This document shows, one piece after another, positions 1 through 7,928 of a DNA stretch of 13,082 bases. Both the position numbers and the translations under genes were made by a program. The DNA is from an uncultured bacterium. GTDB lineage: Bacteria > Hydrogenedentota > Hydrogenedentia > Hydrogenedentales > CAITNO01. Under the pieces are notes generated by a model. The model had not been told where the DNA came from, made no database searches, and saw nothing but the letters and a program-made list of their open reading frames with translations. The DNA lies in the NCBI GenBank assembly GCA_937923585.1, contig CALDSM010000343.1, positions 1 through 13,082 of the forward strand, given 5' to 3'. The stretch's first letter is position 1; the number at the start of each line of letters is the position of its first letter.

Positions 1-636
1 GACATGGGCGCAACCTGGAAGAACGCCGCCGGAGAACCGGTGCAGACGCCGGTGACCCGTTCAACCAGCAATGCGCTGGTGCATGACTACGCGGCGGAGA
101 AGCTGCTTGTCTATGTGAAGGACCTGAATTACACCCCGTCCGGCAAGCCCGCCATTTTGTATGTCACCAGCAAGGGCTGGCAACCGGGTCCGGAATGCGC
201 ACCGCACACCTGGCGCGTGGCGCGGTGGACCGGAAAGAAGTGGGCCGTTGCCGAGGTTGCCGTTTCAGACAACAATTACGATTCCGGCAGCCTGTACATT
301 GAGGGGAAGAAACACTGGCGCATCATCGGTCCCACCGAACCGGGCCCGCAGCCGTACAATCCCGGCGGCGAGGTGGCGGTGTGGACCAGTGACAACGGCG
401 GTGAAACGTGGTCGAAGTTGCGGCAGGTGACGCAGAACAGCCGGTACAACCATTCCCACGTGCGGCGTCCGCTCAATGCCCATCCCGATTTCTACGCCTT
501 CTGGGCCGACGGCAACACGCGCAAGCCCTCCGAGTCACGGCTCTACTTCTGCGACCGGTCGGGCGAACGGGTGTTCAGCATGCCGGTTCGCATGGACGGG
601 GACTGGGCGTCACCCGACCCGGTCCCGGGCAAGTAA
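1..636 (+). CDS. Asp-box (BNR repeat) protein, 3' part only
   Basis: This is the C-terminal 211 residues of a protein whose start lies outside the window; the reading frame is open from base 1 and ends with TAA at 634-636. Two Asp-box motifs are visible: D-M-G-A-T-W at the very start and S-D-N-G-G-E-T-W at 388-411. Such boxes mark blades of sialidase-type beta-propellers and related BNR-repeat proteins, which are often exported and bind or cleave carbohydrates. No catalytic sialidase Arg triad can be assigned from this fragment, so hydrolase activity is not claimed. The aromatic-rich stretch before the end (HPDFYAFWADGN) fits a propeller blade. The last 27 nt overlap the 3' end of the opposite-strand acyltransferase gene. 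Family assignment is fairly secure; substrate is unknown. Confidence 0.8.
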   Translation, partial: DMGATWKNAAGEPVQTPVTRSTSNALVHDYAAEKLLVYVKDLNYTPSGKPAILYVTSKGWQPGPECAPHTWRVARWTGKKWAVAEVAVSDNNYDSGSLYIEGKKHWRIIGPTEPGPQPYNPGGEVAVWTSDNGGETWSKLRQVTQNSRYNHSHVRRPLNAHPDFYAFWADGNTRKPSESRLYFCDRSGERVFSMPVRMDGDWASPDPVPGK

Positions 637-1614
637 CCCGTCGCAAGAGGTCTTTTTGGGATGTCCCTGCACGGGAACGAAGATGTCTGACACGGCCTGC
701 TGCAGGGCGGCGGCAAGCTGTACGGGGTGCGCTCCGCGGATGGGTTCAGGCCCGAAGCGCACCACGGCCTCGGCATAGGGCAGGGCGAGCAGCCGGACCA
801 GATGACCCAAAAAGGTGCGCTGTTTGCCCCAGCCCTCGAATTCGCCCTCGGGAATCCTGCCGTCCGGCCATGGGTAGTGCGGGTCCGGCCCGAACAGCAC
901 CCGTTCCGCGGCGGACGGGCAGCCCTTGGGGGTGCGGTAGGTGATGCTTGCGTAATGCACCGGGAAATTGCACCGCACGGCTGCCTCAAAGAGCCGGGGC
1001 CGGAAACGGCGCACCTCGCGGCCGGGGCTGATGTTGCCCTCCGGGGCCATCATCAGGTCTTCCCCGCGCCGCAGCGTGGCCATCATTTCGGCAATGCAGG
1101 CGGGCGTGTCCTCGGCCACGCGCCGTGTGGGAATGGCATTGAGCCCGTGGAACAGCCTGCCCATGACGGGCATGCTGACCATCTCCTCCATGACCACCGC
1201 CCGCGCGGCGCACAGCGCGTTCATGACCAGAAAGTCCAGCCAGGTGATGTGGTTGTTCACGAGGAAATAGGGCGTTTGAGGGAGGCGGCCGACAATCGTG
1301 ATGCACACGCCCAGCCGGGCCGGCATGCCGTTGATCCACCGGCGTGAAATGTCCCGCTGCCACCGTTCGGCGAGGGATCGCGAAAACAGGCCCGCCAGGG
1401 ACGCCAGCAGCGAGAGGAAATAGGCGCCAAAGGTCCAGGAAAGGCCCCGGGCCAGACGCACGGCCGCCCGCAGCGGTGCCCAGAGTTTCGTACTGCAAAC
1501 CGCCCAGCGGTACTCGATGCTCTCCGCACAACCCGCCATGACCAACTCGTCTGAACTACCTGTTGTCACTGGGTTTGCCTCGCGTTGTTGAGATGAGGTT
1601 GCTGTTGTAAGCAC
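610..1614 (-). CDS. PlsC-like 1-acylglycerol-3-phosphate acyltransferase
   Basis: This 334-residue protein has the hallmarks of the PlsC/LPLAT acyltransferase family, which transfers acyl chains to lysophospholipids at the inner membrane face. Motif I, the catalytic H-x4-D, is N-H-I-T-W-L-D with H122 and D127. Motif II is around GLNAIPTRR (155-165), motif III is APEGNISPG (190-198, E192 and G193), and a motif IV-like Pro is at FPVHYASITY (about 217-226). A hydrophobic segment at about 58-78 is the likely membrane anchor. The protein is longer than a minimal PlsC of about 240 residues because of an N-terminal extension. The start taken is GTG at 1614 with AAGGTG about 11 nt upstream; ATG at 1539 (residue 26) is a real alternative. 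It is divergent from the large gene at 1868 and its 3' end overlaps the Asp-box gene by 27 nt. The exact acceptor lipid cannot be told from sequence. Confidence 0.85.
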   Translation of the reverse strand: MLTTATSSQQREANPVTTGSSDELVMAGCAESIEYRWAVCSTKLWAPLRAAVRLARGLSWTFGAYFLSLLASLAGLFSRSLAERWQRDISRRWINGMPARLGVCITIVGRLPQTPYFLVNNHITWLDFLVMNALCAARAVVMEEMVSMPVMGRLFHGLNAIPTRRVAEDTPACIAEMMATLRRGEDLMMAPEGNISPGREVRRFRPRLFEAAVRCNFPVHYASITYRTPKGCPSAAERVLFGPDPHYPWPDGRIPEGEFEGWGKQRTFLGHLVRLLALPYAEAVVRFGPEPIRGAHPVQLAAALQQAVSDIFVPVQGHPKKTSCDGLLARDRVG

Positions 1615-1667
1615 GGCGAAACCGCACCTTTTGTGCCCTACCGCACATGTGGTTGATCCAATTCGCC

Positions 1668-1682
1668 TTGTCTACAAGACAA
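1668..1682. promoter_or_regulatory. Short palindrome in divergent intergenic region
   Basis: TTGTCT-ACA-AGACAA is a perfect inverted repeat with 6-nt arms and a 3-nt spacer. It lies between the divergent acyltransferase and LamG/diheme genes. An 8-nt palindrome, CACATGTG, is nearby at 1644-1651. Such sites are typical of dimeric repressor operators, but no regulator is identified and the arms are short. Calling it an operator is inference. Confidence 0.25.
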
Positions 1683-1732
1683 CTGACCGGCATTTGTGTT
1701 ACATCTTTCCCCCCCTGATAAATGGTAACAGA

Positions 1733-1753
1733 CCCGGCATAAAGATTGCCGGG
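1733..1753. other. GC-rich hairpin in the 5' region of the large gene
   Basis: CCCGGC and GCCGGG form a perfect 6-bp stem around a 9-nt loop (1739-1747). No run of T follows, so it is not a convincing intrinsic terminator for either direction. It lies upstream of the candidate -10 box at 1825-1830, so it would probably not be in that transcript. Its role is unknown. Confidence 0.3.
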
Positions 1754-1824
1754 AGAACGGAACGGATTGGAGAAAGGGTGCCCGCGAAACCGCAAAATCG
1801 TGCGGGACGGTCAAGTGCTTGGGC

Positions 1825-1830
1825 TATAAT
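1825..1830 (+). promoter_or_regulatory. Candidate -10 box for the LamG/diheme gene
   Basis: TATAAT matches the sigma-70 -10 consensus exactly and lies 38 nt before the chosen ATG at 1868. The region 16-18 nt upstream has no good -35 hexamer (GCGGGA at the 17-nt position) and there is no TG extension. The call therefore rests on the -10 box alone. A transcript from here would have a leader of about 30 nt including the GGGA ribosome-binding site. Confidence 0.35.
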
Positions 1831-1867
1831 GGCGGACAGGCACTGACTCAACGTGGGAATACGCAAC

Positions 1868-4800
1868 ATGGGCACTTCTCTTCGTTTCATGCGGACGGCG
1901 GCGTTGTTTGTTTTCGGTCTTTCCATTGTTCTGACCGGCATCACTCCGGCCTTTGCACAGGATACGGGCAAAGCGCCGTTGGCCCACTGGCCCTTTGACG
2001 GCGCACCGCCCGAAAGTCTCGTACAGAACTCCGCTCCCGCCTCCGCCATGGCGCTCCAGTCCGCCGAGCCCGTTGCCTCCCGCCGGGGCGTGTTCGGCAA
2101 CGCGCTGGACCTTCATGGCACACACGCGCTGCGCGCGGACGGATTCGGACAGACTGCGATGCCTGAGCTCACCCTTTCCGTTTGGGCGCGGCCGACCGAC
2201 CTGGGCGGCTTTCGCGAACTTTTCCGCCAGGAATGCGGCGACAACCGCGTCCTTTTCTCTTTTCAGGAAGGCGGCACCGTGCTGTCGCTGGGGCTGAACA
2301 TCGGCGGCTACGTCGAGTGCGATGCGCGCATCCGGCCGGAAGCGGTGCTCGACGGCACCTGGCACCATTGCGCGGCAACCTTTGACGGCCAGTTCATGCG
2401 CGTTTACCTCGACGGCAAAGAGGCGGGTTCGATGGACCGCCCCGGCGGTACTGCAATGTGCGGCGTTGCGCCCGCCTTCATCGGTTCGTCGGGCGGCACC
2501 AACGAGCATTTCCAGGGCGGGCTCGACGATCTGCGGCTCTATGCCGACGCGCTGACCGCGCAGGAGATCGCGGGGCTCTACCGCGACGGCATGGCGGAGG
2601 TCGAGAAGGCCTCGCAGGAATTGGATGCCGCTGCGGCGGGCGTCTACGTGGAAGCGCCGACCTTCGCCGAGACCATGGCCCAGACGCGGCAGAAACTGGT
2701 GAAGCGGGCGGGTAATACTGATGCCGATCTGGCCGAGGTGATTCTGGGCCGAATCAAGGCCCGGTTCCCGGATGAGTACGGCGCATTTATGACCTGCAGT
2801 GAAGGGGATTCACCGCTCGATTATCTTTCCGCCAAGGAAGACGATTTTGTTCCCGCACAGACCGAACACCTGCTGACGCTGCTCACGGAGTACAAGCCGC
2901 TGACCGAACACCAGATCGCGGCGCAGACAGAAGATGACAAACGCAAATGGGAGGAGGCGGACCGGTTGCAGGAGCGGTTTGACGCGCTCGCCTCGCACGG
3001 CGAGGATGCCGCATACGCGTCCGAATGGATTGACCTGATGCTGGACGCGGGCCGCAGGGTGCAATACCGGCCCCATGTCAACGAGCCCGTGGCGCCCTAT
3101 GTGAAGCCCGAAACGCCCGAAACGCGTGACCTGACCTCCGAAGAGGCGCGCGACGCGCTGAAGGTGGACTGGCTGTTTCAAGCCGACGGAGAATCCCTGC
3201 GTGCGCGCGCCAGGAAAGAGATTCAATGGGCGCGCGCGCTGGCGGCGCGCATCGCAAAGCAGCATCCGGACAAGGTGGATTTCTCCGATGACTTGGCGCG
3301 GCTGGATCGCCTGGAACAGCGGTTCGACCTCGCCGCCGTGCCGGACCACAGCCTCTACTTCCAGGCGCGGACCATCAAGCGCGGCATCCTGTTCAAGAAC
3401 CCCGCGGTGGATTTCACGAAGGTCCTGTTCGTGGACATGCCCTATCCGCAGGGTTCCGAATGGCCCCATGAAACGCGGCACCGCCTCGGCTACATGGCCG
3501 TGCCCGGCGCGCGGCTGCTCATGCTCGACGGACTTGAGCCGGGCGGCAAACTGACGCAGTTGATGCCGCAGGCGCCGCTGCACGGCTCCTTCTGGCGGCC
3601 CGACGTGTCCTTCGACGGGAAGAAGGTGCTGTTCTGCTTCAAGCCGCACAACGAGAAGTCATTCCACCTGTACGAAATCAACACGGACGGCACCGGCTTC
3701 ACCCAGCTCACCGACGGCCCCTATGACGATCTGGACCCGGTCTACACGCCCGACGGCCACATCGTGTTCACCTCCACGCGCGGGCACAACTACGTGCGCT
3801 GCATGCCGCCCACCAACTCCTTCGAGCTGACCCGGTGCGACGCGGACGGCAAGAACGTCTACATCATCTCCTACAGCAACGAGCCGGACTACACGCCCTC
3901 GGTCATGGAGGACGGCCGCGTGGTGTACACGCGCTGGGAGTACACCGACAAGCCGCTGTGGCGCGCGCAGAAATTGTGGACCACCAACCCCGACGGCACG
4001 CAGGTGCTGACCTTCTGGGGCAACCAGAGCGTGTGGCCCGACGTGATGAAGGACGCGCGCAACATCCCCGGCACGCGGCGGGTCATGTTCACCGGAAGCG
4101 CGCACCACAACTGGTTCGCCGGGTCGGTGGGCATCATTGACCCGGACAAGGGCTTCAACTTCCCCGACGGCCTGACCAAGGTGACCGCCGACGTGGAATG
4201 GCCCGAATGCGGCAACGGCCCGGTGGACCCAATCGAGTCGCCGGACTACCACCCCTCGGGCAAGTACAGCGCCTACTACTCGCCCTATCCGGTCAGCGAG
4301 AGCGACTTTCTCGTGTCGGCGAAGAAGAACGACAAGTTCCTGCTGTACCTGATGGACCTGGACGGCAACCGCGAACTGGTCTACGAGGGCGTGAACAACA
4401 TCTTCCACGCCATGCCGCTCAAGGCGCGCCCCGTGCCGCCGGTCATCGCCGACCGCGTGGCTTGGCCGACCATGGCCGAAGGCGACAACCCCAAGCCGGG
4501 CGTGATTTTCAGCAACAACGTCTACCAGAACGCGCCGGAGGAACTGCGCGGCAAGGCCAAGTTCCTGCGCGTCATGCAGATTGACTCGAAGACCTACACC
4601 TACTGGTACAAGCGGCCCTACATTTCCACGGGCCCCGTGGTGTCTGCTGTGCAGTCCGAGGGCGTCAAGCGCGTCATCGGCACCGTGCCCATCGAGGCGG
4701 ACGGCTCCGCGTCGTTCGAGGCGCCGCCGGGCAGCGCCCTGCACTTCCAACTGCTCGACGAAAACATGCGCGCGCTCCAGACCATGCGCAGCTTCATCGG

Positions 4801-5455
4801 CGTCATGCCCGGCGAGAGCCGCGGCTGCCTGGGCTGCCACGAATCGCACAGCCGCTCGCCCAAGATGGGCGGAAAGTCGCTCGCGCTCGGCAAGGCCCCG
4901 CAGGCGATTACGCCGCCGCCCTGGCCCGACAACACGGTGAGTTACGCGCGCTACGTGCGGCCCGTGCTCGACCAGTACTGCGCGAAATGCCACGAGGGCG
5001 ACGGCGAAGGGCGCAAGACCTTCGACATGACCGAACGGCCCGCGCCGCCCGCCTTCTCGGAGCCCTACCTCACGCTCATCGGCCGCCCCTCCTGGGGCGC
5101 GCCCTACACGCCCCCCGAGAAACCCGAGCCCGGATTCGGCCTCGCTGGCGTGCTCATGGTCGAAGCCTACGGGCAGATAGACCCGCAGGCTTACGTTACG
5201 CCCAAGCCCATGACGAGCCTCTCCTATAAGAGCCCGCTGGTGGAACTCGCCTCCAGCGGCAAGCACCACGACGTGAAGGTGGACCCGGTCAGCCTGCAGC
5301 GGCTCATCACCTGGGTGGACGCCATGTGCCCCTACCTCGGCGACGAAGAAGTCCGCGCCATTCCCGACCCGGAATTCCAGGGCGTGGACTGGCTCGCCGT
5401 GCGCCCGCTGATCACGAACGCGCCGGTGATTCCGCGGCCGGGGCCGGTGGACTGA
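1868..5455 (+). CDS. Exported LamG / beta-propeller / diheme c protein, hydrazine synthase alpha-like
   Basis: This 1195-residue protein begins with a clear signal peptide (1-30, cleavage after A-F-A before Q31). A LamG/concanavalin A-like domain follows from about 38 to 235, opening with LAHWPFDG and closing with DDLRLYADALTAQEI. A helical linker comes next, then a PD40/WD40-like propeller from about 500 to 900 with typical blades such as FTQLTDGPYDDLDPVYTPDG. The C-terminal part has two c-type heme sites, C987-L-G-C990-H991 and C1038-A-K-C1041-H1042. Propeller plus CXXCH is the arrangement of the hydrazine synthase alpha subunit middle and C-terminal domains, and relatives occur in many non-anammox Planctomycetota and allied phyla. 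It is probably periplasmic and redox-active or electron-accepting; hydrazine synthesis is not implied. ATG at 1868 is preferred because GGGA lies 9 nt upstream; GTG at 1853 in the same frame would add five residues before the signal peptide. Its last 129 nt recur at 8966. Confidence 0.85.
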   Translation: MGTSLRFMRTAALFVFGLSIVLTGITPAFAQDTGKAPLAHWPFDGAPPESLVQNSAPASAMALQSAEPVASRRGVFGNALDLHGTHALRADGFGQTAMPELTLSVWARPTDLGGFRELFRQECGDNRVLFSFQEGGTVLSLGLNIGGYVECDARIRPEAVLDGTWHHCAATFDGQFMRVYLDGKEAGSMDRPGGTAMCGVAPAFIGSSGGTNEHFQGGLDDLRLYADALTAQEIAGLYRDGMAEVEKASQELDAAAAGVYVEAPTFAETMAQTRQKLVKRAGNTDADLAEVILGRIKARFPDEYGAFMTCSEGDSPLDYLSAKEDDFVPAQTEHLLTLLTEYKPLTEHQIAAQTEDDKRKWEEADRLQERFDALASHGEDAAYASEWIDLMLDAGRRVQYRPHVNEPVAPYVKPETPETRDLTSEEARDALKVDWLFQADGESLRARARKEIQWARALAARIAKQHPDKVDFSDDLARLDRLEQRFDLAAVPDHSLYFQARTIKRGILFKNPAVDFTKVLFVDMPYPQGSEWPHETRHRLGYMAVPGARLLMLDGLEPGGKLTQLMPQAPLHGSFWRPDVSFDGKKVLFCFKPHNEKSFHLYEINTDGTGFTQLTDGPYDDLDPVYTPDGHIVFTSTRGHNYVRCMPPTNSFELTRCDADGKNVYIISYSNEPDYTPSVMEDGRVVYTRWEYTDKPLWRAQKLWTTNPDGTQVLTFWGNQSVWPDVMKDARNIPGTRRVMFTGSAHHNWFAGSVGIIDPDKGFNFPDGLTKVTADVEWPECGNGPVDPIESPDYHPSGKYSAYYSPYPVSESDFLVSAKKNDKFLLYLMDLDGNRELVYEGVNNIFHAMPLKARPVPPVIADRVAWPTMAEGDNPKPGVIFSNNVYQNAPEELRGKAKFLRVMQIDSKTYTYWYKRPYISTGPVVSAVQSEGVKRVIGTVPIEADGSASFEAPPGSALHFQLLDENMRALQTMRSFIGVMPGESRGCLGCHESHSRSPKMGGKSLALGKAPQAITPPPWPDNTVSYARYVRPVLDQYCAKCHEGDGEGRKTFDMTERPAPPAFSEPYLTLIGRPSWGAPYTPPEKPEPGFGLAGVLMVEAYGQIDPQAYVTPKPMTSLSYKSPLVELASSGKHHDVKVDPVSLQRLITWVDAMCPYLGDEEVRAIPDPEFQGVDWLAVRPLITNAPVIPRPGPVD
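5327..5455 (+). repeat. Repeat copy A: 3' end of the LamG/diheme gene
   Basis: The last 43 codons of the large gene, starting at TGC of CPYLGDEE and ending with TGA, are the reference copy of a sequence that recurs at 8966-9094 (112 of 129 nt identical by hand count). The final 19 nt (GCCGGGGCCGGTGGACTGA, 5437-5455) recur exactly at 11023-11041. All copies are in the same orientation. Here the copy is an intact part of the coding sequence, so it is the likely origin or target site. Confidence 0.85.
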
Positions 5456-5792
5456 GCTGGCATACCTCCTACTTGCCGTTTCGCGGGGATTGATGTCAAA
5501 GAATCTCCCATACCTCAACGAAGCAGCAAGTGGCATTTGGCTGATAGACGGTGGCCGTCCCTTTTTACCTCAGCTGCTGAACAAGTCAAGGACGCAGTTC
5601 AAAGAATGCCCCCTTCGCAATAGATACACCACAACACAAGCGGCCTTAAATGAGCGCCATTCTGGTCTGTCCCTTTATTCCCCCTTGACTATCATCCGCC
5701 GAGACCCGATAATCTGGCATAGGAAAGCAAGCTGGCTCTAAGGATGGGCTGGGAATAGATGCCTTGTTCGGAGATGAACGGAGAAGGACATT
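5456..5792. other. Low-GC junction region without a supported gene
   Basis: Base composition drops abruptly after the stop codon of the large gene. For example the row 5881-5940 just beyond has 23 of 60 G+C, against 45 of 60 at 4801-4860. A possible 82-residue frame (5493-5741, ATG preceded by GGGG) shows no recognisable motif and runs through the promoter described at 5685-5713, so it is not called as a gene. No terminator hairpin with a T run is seen after 5455. This is the left junction of the accessory region. Confidence 0.5.
5685..5713 (+). promoter_or_regulatory. Sigma-70-type promoter upstream of the first accessory gene
   Basis: TTGACT at 5685-5690 and GATAAT at 5708-5713 are separated by exactly 17 nt, one mismatch each from the consensus hexamers. 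Transcription would start near 5720 and leave a leader of about 70 nt before the ATG at 5793. This is the best promoter in the low-GC region and suggests that the accessory genes carry their own expression signal rather than depending on the large gene. Confidence 0.6.
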
Positions 5793-6182
5793 ATGGCTTT
5801 ACTTTTGACCCTCGCAGATGTTGGTTTTGGAGTATGGGGCGCGTGGGGTAAGACATGGTATTGGTATCCTCTGAATATCGCCATTCTTTTTGGAGCCTCT
5901 AGTATCTACTGTACGGTGTTTCTTCAGAGTGCTTTTAAATGCTTTTTTCTTGCGATTTTTGGAAGGCCCGGTCATGCATTCCGGCTCGCCCTGCTCTGTG
6001 TCGTGTTGTGTGCTATTCCATACGGACTTAGCCGAATAGTATTTGCAAGTCATCTTCAAATCGCACTATTTCTTGGATTGTGCACGTTTGCATCGATCAT
6101 TGAGGGGATAACATCTGGGACATATCTAAAAGAGAAACACTACGCTCTAGGATGTGTTATGACGCATGGCAGTCTATGGTGA
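5793..6182 (+). CDS. Polytopic membrane protein of unknown function
   Basis: A 129-residue, strongly hydrophobic protein. Three clear membrane segments lie at about 24-48, 62-85 and 88-112, and a shorter hydrophobic N-terminus (1-20) may be a fourth. The loop after the second segment carries F-G-R-P-G-H-A-F-R and the C-terminus is short and polar. The start is well supported: GGAGAAGGA at 5780-5788 precedes the ATG, and a promoter lies at 5685-5713. I do not recognise a family. It is the first gene of the low-GC accessory block and its codon use is visibly more A/T-rich than the core genes on either side. A further 210 nt without a gene separates it from the next one. Confidence 0.7.
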   Translation: MALLLTLADVGFGVWGAWGKTWYWYPLNIAILFGASSIYCTVFLQSAFKCFFLAIFGRPGHAFRLALLCVVLCAIPYGLSRIVFASHLQIALFLGLCTFASIIEGITSGTYLKEKHYALGCVMTHGSLW

Positions 6183-6392
6183 GAGCCTGACGAATATCGG
6201 CTGTCAGAAGAACCGCGTCGCTTGTCCCCCTTGAAGGCCCGGCCGCCTCCGCAGCGACAGGTTGCAGGGTCCACCAGTCAGTGCGTAGCATTAGCTGCTC
6301 CAGTAAACCGGAAATTGTCCAATTCCAGCCGAAAATGGCACGCATAGGTCAACGGCGACGCCGTAAAATGCAACTCGAAAGGACATGACGCG

Positions 6393-7022
6393 ATGGCATC
6401 ATGGGTGCTTATAGCCTTTCTGATTATTGCGTGCGTTGTCCTAACGCGCATGATCAACAAGTACAAAAAGTTGGCCATTGTCGAAAGGCTTACAGAACTC
6501 GCAGAAAAGGGTGATTTCAAAGCTCAATATGAGCTCGCAATTTGCTACTTTAACGGAGATGGAGTTACAAAGGATGATACAAGCGCGGTTGCTTGGTTAA
6601 GTAAGGCTGCGGAGCATGATAATGCTGAGGCCCAGCGTGTACTTGGAGTGTGCTACGATCATGGCAGAGGGGTACAGCCCGATATAGCCAAGGCTGTGGT
6701 ATGGTGGAAGAAGGCTGCACAAGGAGGGGACTCAGAGGCGCAACGCGTACTTGGAAACTGCTTCTACAACGGAAAGGGTGTGCCCAAGGACGCGGAACAG
6801 GCCGTTGTGTGGTTTAGAAAGGCGGCAGAACAGGGGAACGCCAAAGCACAGATTTGTCTTGGCATGTGTCACAAGAACGGGGAAGGCGTTCGGAAAGATG
6901 ATGTGCAAGCCTATAGGTGGCTCACCTTGGCCGGTGCCGGGGATTTGGAGGCTCGAAGGCTTCGCGATTATGTTGCCTCACAAATGACGCGGGAACAGAT
7001 CGAGAAGGCACGACAGCCATAA
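6393..7022 (+). CDS. Membrane-anchored Sel1-repeat protein
   Basis: This 209-residue protein starts with a transmembrane segment (about 3-18, with no obvious cleavage site) followed by basic residues (RMINKYKK). Four Sel1-like repeats of 36 residues then follow, at about 41-76, 77-112, 113-148 and 149-184. Each has the family pattern A-Q-x-x-L-G-x-C-x-x-x-G-x-G-V-x-x-D-x-x-x-A-V-x-W-x-x-K-A-A. Sel1/TPR-like solenoids bind protein partners and commonly act as adaptors in signalling, secretion or envelope stress. The topology suggests a single-pass anchor with the repeats on one side of the membrane; which side is not clear. AAAGGA at 6378-6383 with a 9-nt spacing supports the ATG. It ends only 42 nt before the DUF2971 gene, so the two may be co-transcribed. 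Partner and process are unknown. Confidence 0.85.
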   Translation: MASWVLIAFLIIACVVLTRMINKYKKLAIVERLTELAEKGDFKAQYELAICYFNGDGVTKDDTSAVAWLSKAAEHDNAEAQRVLGVCYDHGRGVQPDIAKAVVWWKKAAQGGDSEAQRVLGNCFYNGKGVPKDAEQAVVWFRKAAEQGNAKAQICLGMCHKNGEGVRKDDVQAYRWLTLAGAGDLEARRLRDYVASQMTREQIEKARQP

Positions 7023-7064
7023 CATCCATTGCCACTCAAGTGGTGCGGTTTGAAAGGGGTCCTA

Positions 7065-7829
7065 ATGTACATGCGGCGTCGTTCATTCACGAGACCTGGG
7101 AATTTGCACGTCAGGGTCTGGCGCTACATGGATTTTACCAAGTTCGTTTCTCTCCTTGATTCAAGGAGCCTGCACTTTACAAGGACGGACAAGTTCGATG
7201 ACCCGTTCGAAGGTTCATGGCCGCGAACTAATGTCGAGTTACGCCAAAAGCCTCCCGCTGATATGCCGCAGGAAAAACAAGCCAGTTTTATTCAATCAAC
7301 CAGAATCATAGGTCCACTGAGCAAAGGCTATAGGCGCTTTGTCTTCCTGAACTGCTGGCACATGAATGAAAATGAATCGGCAGCCATGTGGAGATTATAC
7401 GTGAAGAATGACGCAGGGGTGGCGGTTCAGTCAACGTACTCTCGTTTGAGGGAAGCATTTAATGGACGTGACGCTGTGTATCTCGGCCCTGTCAGATACA
7501 TCGACTATGACCGGGACTTAATTGACATGCCTTATGGCTATGACACCCTGTGTGCATACATACATAAGCGAAAGAGCTTCGAACATGAACGTGAAATCAG
7601 GGCAGTGGTCACCAAAGAGGCGAAGGTGGACGGCGAGATAGACTGGGGAAGTAATGTCCTGAGTGGTGGGTTGAAACAGCCCGTTGACATGGACATCCTT
7701 GTGGAACACGTTTACGTGGCGCCGACCGCTCCAGAGTGGTTCGCGGATCTAGTAAGGTCCGTTGTGGCCAATTACGGCTACAACTTCACAGTGTCTCCGT
7801 CTAAACTGAGTCAAGGACCAATATTCTAG
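7065..7829 (+). CDS. DUF2971 family protein
   Basis: This 254-residue protein has the features of the DUF2971 family. These are an N-terminal L-H-F-T-R-T-D-K-F-D-D-P-F-E-G (36-50), a central N-C-W-H-M-N-E-N-E-S-A-A-M-W-R-L-Y (96-112) followed by G-V-A-V-Q-S-T (118-124), and a later K-S-F-E-H-E-R-E-I-R (170-179). The conserved acidic and Trp residues suggest an enzymatic or binding pocket, but the biochemical role of the family is not established; it is often met in accessory gene clusters. The ATG at 7065 is chosen because AAAGGGG (7053-7059) lies 5 nt upstream; a TTG at 7029 would be an in-frame extension without conserved residues. It follows the Sel1-repeat gene closely and could share its transcript. 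Confidence 0.8.
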   Translation: MYMRRRSFTRPGNLHVRVWRYMDFTKFVSLLDSRSLHFTRTDKFDDPFEGSWPRTNVELRQKPPADMPQEKQASFIQSTRIIGPLSKGYRRFVFLNCWHMNENESAAMWRLYVKNDAGVAVQSTYSRLREAFNGRDAVYLGPVRYIDYDRDLIDMPYGYDTLCAYIHKRKSFEHEREIRAVVTKEAKVDGEIDWGSNVLSGGLKQPVDMDILVEHVYVAPTAPEWFADLVRSVVANYGYNFTVSPSKLSQGPIF

Positions 7830-7928
7830 TATCTGTTTGGGGTTGTGTGGTCTTTCTCCAAACGGTGTCTGTCCTGTTCACGTTGGCGATACGCAATAGG
7901 TAACCAAAGAATGGGAGAAGCAAGAATC

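Noticed and set aside
1733..1753. Hairpin as an intrinsic terminator
   Set aside because: No T run follows on either strand and it lies between divergent genes, where no transcript should end.
3659..5536. Very long antisense open frame (over 600 codons) opposite the large gene
   Set aside because: It is a by-product of high third-position G+C in the sense gene; the translation is rich in His, Arg, Val and Gly with no domain, while the sense frame has a signal peptide, propeller and heme motifs.
5493..5741. 82-residue open frame after the large gene
   Set aside because: It has no recognisable motif, runs across a good promoter, and its composition looks like spacer sequence.
6157..6520. Minus-strand open frames between the first accessory genes
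   Set aside because: They overlap well-supported plus-strand genes, lack ribosome-binding sites and show no motif.
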